DNA of 8,001 bases from Lachnospiraceae bacterium (lineage in GTDB: Bacteria; Bacillota_A; Clostridia; Lachnospirales; Lachnospiraceae), in assembly GCA_017390645.1 (NCBI GenBank), contig JAFPAZ010000067.1, forward strand, positions 1-8,001, written 5' to 3'. Of this stretch, positions 5,092-8,001 are shown piece after piece (position 1 is the stretch's first letter; every line of letters starts with the position of its first letter). The translations under genes were made by a program, and so were the position numbers. The notes under the pieces are model-generated. The model had not been told where the DNA came from. It saw only the letters and a program-made list of their open reading frames with translations, and searched no databases.

Positions 5092-7251
5092 ATGAAAGCA
5101 AAGAAAAAAAGTATCATTACGCTTGTTGTGTTTTTCCTTTGTGTCGTACTCAGTTCTTATACGGTGGTATTTGGACTAATTGATACAGCAGGTGCAGCAA
5201 AGAACATTAAATTAGGATTAGACCTTGCAGGTGGTGTTAGTGTTACCTATGAAATTCAGGGTGATAATGTCACCGAAACCCAGATTAAAGACACCCTTGC
5301 AAAATTGCAACAGCGTGTTGAAAAGTATAGTACAGAAGCGGAAGTATACCAGGAAGGTGATAATCGTATTACTGTTGAAATTCCGGCGGTAGAAGATGCA
5401 AATGCTGTTCTTGAGGATTTAGGAACTCCTGGTGCTCTTGAGTTTTATGCTCCGGATGGAGAAACTGTAGTGTTAACCGGTTCAGACGTTACAAATGCAT
5501 ATGTTAGTGCAGATACTTCGGGAGTGGGAACTTCCTATGTGGTTGGTCTTGAATTAACAGATGAAGGTGCTACTAAATTTGCAGAAGCCACAGAACAATA
5601 TTTAGGACAAATTATTTACATTGTATATGATGGAGAAGTAATCAGTTTTCCAACCGTAAATGCAGTTATTTCTAATGGTGTTGCATCCATCAGTGGCATG
5701 GAAGATTATGAGGCAGCAGATTATCTTGCAACTCATATCCGTATCGGTGCATTACCTGTAGAATTAAAGGAATTACGTTCACAAATTGTAGGTGCGAAGC
5801 TAGGACAGGATGCCATTGATACTACGTTGCTTGCAGGAGCAATTGGACTAGGTATGGTATGCATTATTATGATTGTAATTTACCTGTTCCAGGGTGTCGT
5901 TGCAACATTAGCTTTGATTGCATATGTTCTTCTTGTGTTGCTGGCCCTAAATGGTTTTAATGTAACATTAACTTTACCTGGTCTTGCAGGTATTATCTTA
6001 TCCATTGGTATGGCTGTAGATGCAAATGTAATTATTTATACACGTATTAAAGAAGAAATCGGAAATGGTGTTTCGGTTCGTACGGCGATTCAAAATGGAT
6101 TTAGTAAAGCATTTTCAGCTATTTTTGATGGTAATGTAACTACTTTAATTGCAGCGGCTGTGTTATGGTGGAGAGGTACCGGTTCCATTAAAGGATTTGC
6201 GCAGACTTTGGCAATCGGTATTGTTTTGTCTATGGTTACAGCGTTGTTTGTTACAAAGCATTTGATGAAAGCCTTTTTTGAATTAGGAGTACAGGATAAG
6301 AAATTCTATGGTATTCAAAAGAAGGTAAAGGTTAAGAATTATGCAAAGTTCAGTAAGGTTGCATATCTTATTTCTTTTGTTGGTATTGTGTTAGGTTTTG
6401 TATTTTTACCAATTAATAAAGATAAAACCGGTCAGATTTTAAATTATAGTTTGGAATTTAAAGGTGGTTCCACCATTGAAGCGACTTATGATAAGGCATA
6501 CACAGTATCTGAAGCAGAAACAGTGGTTGTGCCTGTGATTGCTGAGGCAGCAGGGGTTTCTGTAGCAGATATCCAGGTTCAGCCTGTAGAAGATAGTAAT
6601 ACATTAATAATTAAGACAACACAGTTAAGTGATGAACAAAGACAAAATGTAGAAACAGCTTTAGTGGAAAAATTTGCAGTCACTGATTTTTCCTCAGAGT
6701 CCATTAGCTCTGTTATCAGTAGTGAAATGAGACTGGATGCTTTTATTTGTGTTATCATAGCAACGATTTGTATGTTGATATACATTATTTTCCGATTTAA
6801 AGATGTTCGTTTTGGTGCAAGTGCTGTATTAGCATTGGTACATGATGTATTGATTGTATTTACCGTTTATTCTGTTGCAAGATTGTCTGTTGGAAATACC
6901 TTTATTGCATGTATGCTGACAATTGTTGGTTATTCGATTAATGCAACCATTATTATCTTTGATAGAATCCGTGAGAATTTAGGAACTATGGGTAAGAGTG
7001 ATTTGAAGGAAGTGGTAAATGCAAGTATTTCCCAAACTTTCACTAGAACAATCTATACTTCACTCACAACCTTTGTTATGGTATTGGTTCTTTATATTAT
7101 AGGTGTTCCTTCTATTAAGGAATTTGCTCTTACTTTAATGGCAGGTATTTTATGTGGTGCTTATTCTTCAGTATGTATTACTGGTCCTTTGTGGTTATTA
7201 TTAAAGAAGATTGGTACAAAGAAGAAAAAGACAGCCATTACAGAACAGTAA
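5092..7251 (+). CDS. secDF: Fused protein translocase accessory subunit SecDF
   Basis: This 719-residue membrane protein joins SecD and SecF in one chain, as in many Firmicutes. SecDF works at the extracytoplasmic side with SecYEG, using the ion gradient to help pull exported proteins across the membrane. Visible marks are an N-terminal helix (about 8-30), the SecD motif LGLDLAGG (41-48), a large external P1 domain to about 240, and five membrane helices to about 400 that include GMAVDANVIIYTRIKEE (306-322). The SecF half has a first helix (about 422-440), the motif LEFKGGS (454-460), a small external domain, LVHDV (582-586) and GYSINATIIIFDRIREN (613-629). Asp310 in the SecD half and Arg652 in the SecF half correspond to residues important for ion flow in the studied SecDF. 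The usual Asp of the SecF GYSxND motif is Ala618 here. A basic tail ends the protein. Its ribosome binding site AAAGGAG (5076-5082) overlaps the scfB stop codon, which implies co-transcription and possibly coupled translation. Confidence 0.95.
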   Translation: MKAKKKSIITLVVFFLCVVLSSYTVVFGLIDTAGAAKNIKLGLDLAGGVSVTYEIQGDNVTETQIKDTLAKLQQRVEKYSTEAEVYQEGDNRITVEIPAVEDANAVLEDLGTPGALEFYAPDGETVVLTGSDVTNAYVSADTSGVGTSYVVGLELTDEGATKFAEATEQYLGQIIYIVYDGEVISFPTVNAVISNGVASISGMEDYEAADYLATHIRIGALPVELKELRSQIVGAKLGQDAIDTTLLAGAIGLGMVCIIMIVIYLFQGVVATLALIAYVLLVLLALNGFNVTLTLPGLAGIILSIGMAVDANVIIYTRIKEEIGNGVSVRTAIQNGFSKAFSAIFDGNVTTLIAAAVLWWRGTGSIKGFAQTLAIGIVLSMVTALFVTKHLMKAFFELGVQDKKFYGIQKKVKVKNYAKFSKVAYLISFVGIVLGFVFLPINKDKTGQILNYSLEFKGGSTIEATYDKAYTVSEAETVVVPVIAEAAGVSVADIQVQPVEDSNTLIIKTTQLSDEQRQNVETALVEKFAVTDFSSESISSVISSEMRLDAFICVIIATICMLIYIIFRFKDVRFGASAVLALVHDVLIVFTVYSVARLSVGNTFIACMLTIVGYSINATIIIFDRIRENLGTMGKSDLKEVVNASISQTFTRTIYTSLTTFVMVLVLYIIGVPSIKEFALTLMAGILCGAYSSVCITGPLWLLLKKIGTKKKKTAITEQ

Positions 7252-7277
7252 TGAATATAGAAAAAGTAAAATAAGGA

Positions 7278-7315
7278 AAAAACCATGGGGTTGTCAGACT
7301 TCATGGTTTTTCTTT
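7278..7315 (+). terminator. Intrinsic terminator after secDF
   Basis: AAAAACCATG (7278-7287) pairs perfectly with CATGGTTTTT (7302-7311) over ten bases around a 14-base loop. It is followed by CTTTC, so the transcript ends in a T-rich tract. It closes the SCIFF-scfB-secDF transcription unit and separates it from recJ. Confidence 0.85.
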
Positions 7316-7359
7316 CGTAATATGATGATGTTGGTATCAAAAAGCATGGAAAGTTATTG

Positions 7360-7369
7360 ATGTTATAAT
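7360..7369 (+). promoter_or_regulatory. Extended -10 promoter of recJ
   Basis: ATGTTATAAT contains a perfect TATAAT (7364-7369) with the extended TG at 7361-7362. The same ten bases form the -10 region of the SCIFF promoter. No good -35 box lies at 16-18 bases, so recognition would depend on the extended -10. The predicted leader is about 45 bases. Confidence 0.6.
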
Positions 7370-7419
7370 TTGAATGACGCTATTAGGAAACTAAGGAAAT
7401 TATAGTAGAGGAAAAAACG

Positions 7420-8001
7420 ATGAGAGAAAAGTGGATGTTACGTACGAAAAAAGCTGATTTTAATGAGATAGGAAGGAAATTTAAGGTAGACCCTCTGATT
7501 GCCAGGCTGATTCGGAATCGGGATATTGTTCTAGAGGAAGATATTAAGAAATATTTATATGGAAACAAGGAAGATATGTATTCACCTTATTTATTAAAGG
7601 ATATGGAGAAGGCAGTTTCTATTTTGGAAGAAAAGATAAAAAATCAGAGTAAAATCAGGATTATTTCTGATTATGACGTAGATGGAGTAATATCAAATTA
7701 TGTTCTTTACCGGGGACTGCAGGAAATAGGGGCAGATGTAGATTATAAGATACCAGACCGAATCAATGATGGATATGGGATCAATGAAAGAATGGTAATG
7801 AAGGCTGTGGAAGACGGAATTGATACGATACTAACTTGTGATAATGGTATTGCAGCAGTGAATCAGATTGCCCTTGCGAAGGAAAATGGACTTACAGTTA
7901 TCATAACAGATCATCATGATGTTCCATTTATCATGCAGGAGGGTAGCAAGATAGAACAGCTTCCAAAAGCAGATGCTGTTATAAATCCAAAGCAAAAAGA
8001 A
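7420..8001 (+). CDS. recJ: Single-strand DNA-specific exonuclease RecJ, 3' end missing
   Basis: The frame is open to the right edge, giving the first 194 residues of a protein usually near 570-600 residues long. RecJ degrades single-stranded DNA 5' to 3' in the cytoplasm during recombination and mismatch or base excision repair. The N-terminus (MREKWMLRTKK) resembles the family start. The DHH phosphoesterase motifs appear in order: DYDVDG (84-89), the Asp of CDNGIAA (140-146), DHHD (164-167) and VINPKQ (187-192). These contain the metal-binding Asp and His residues of the active site. The ATG at 7420 has GAGG (7408-7411) 8 bases upstream. The gene lies after the secDF terminator and has its own promoter; recJ next to SecDF is a known clostridial arrangement, and no functional link to the peptide is implied. 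Confidence 0.93.
   Translation, partial: MREKWMLRTKKADFNEIGRKFKVDPLIARLIRNRDIVLEEDIKKYLYGNKEDMYSPYLLKDMEKAVSILEEKIKNQSKIRIISDYDVDGVISNYVLYRGLQEIGADVDYKIPDRINDGYGINERMVMKAVEDGIDTILTCDNGIAAVNQIALAKENGLTVIITDHHDVPFIMQEGSKIEQLPKADAVINPKQKE

Noticed and set aside
6579..6785. Minus-strand 68-codon frame inside secDF
   Set aside because: It is antisense to the conserved SecF region and has no independent support.
7383..7568. Minus-strand 61-codon frame over the recJ start
   Set aside because: It is antisense to the N-terminus of recJ and would read into the recJ promoter region.

Overview
The window looks like chromosome of a low-GC Gram-positive anaerobe of the class Clostridia, most likely Lachnospiraceae. 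The grounds are AT-rich DNA, strong AAAGGAG-type ribosome binding sites, sigma-A-like promoters, a fused SecDF, and above all the SCIFF peptide with its radical SAM maturase, a pair typical of Clostridia. The genus cannot be fixed from the sequence alone.

Layout. Positions 1-953 hold the 3' part of a plus-strand gene for a Cys-rich right-handed beta-helix protein. It converges on a minus-strand gene (1106-2740) for an ABC-F type tandem ATPase of the YkpA/YbiT kind, and two adjacent hairpins (969-1063) lie between the two genes. Positions 2741-3079 form a divergent control region with one good promoter for the ATPase and two candidate tandem promoters pointing right. Then, all on the plus strand, come a four-helix membrane protein of the TIGR04086 type (3080-3430), the 47-residue SCIFF ranthipeptide precursor with its own strong promoter (3508-3651), a perfect stem-loop (3657-3689), the radical SAM/SPASM maturase ScfB (3713-5077), a fused SecDF (5092-7251) ending in a clear intrinsic terminator, and a separately promoted recJ cut by the right edge (7420-8001).

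How the genes work together. The peptide, its maturase and SecDF appear to be one transcript: the maturase stop and the secDF start are 14 bases apart, with the secDF ribosome binding site overlapping the stop codon. The maturase is expected to install thioether cross-links in the Cys-rich core of the peptide. The genes around it are a Sec translocation accessory and a small membrane protein of unknown role; no dedicated peptide transporter or leader peptidase is visible. The SCIFF system is known as a family, but its biological role and export route are poorly understood.

Points that deserve a second look are the hairpin separating peptide from maturase, the one-sided decay of one composite ATP site in the ABC-F protein, the missing conserved acidic residue in the SecF half of SecDF, and the Cys-ladder beta-helix repeats that resemble Chlamydia Pmp motifs.
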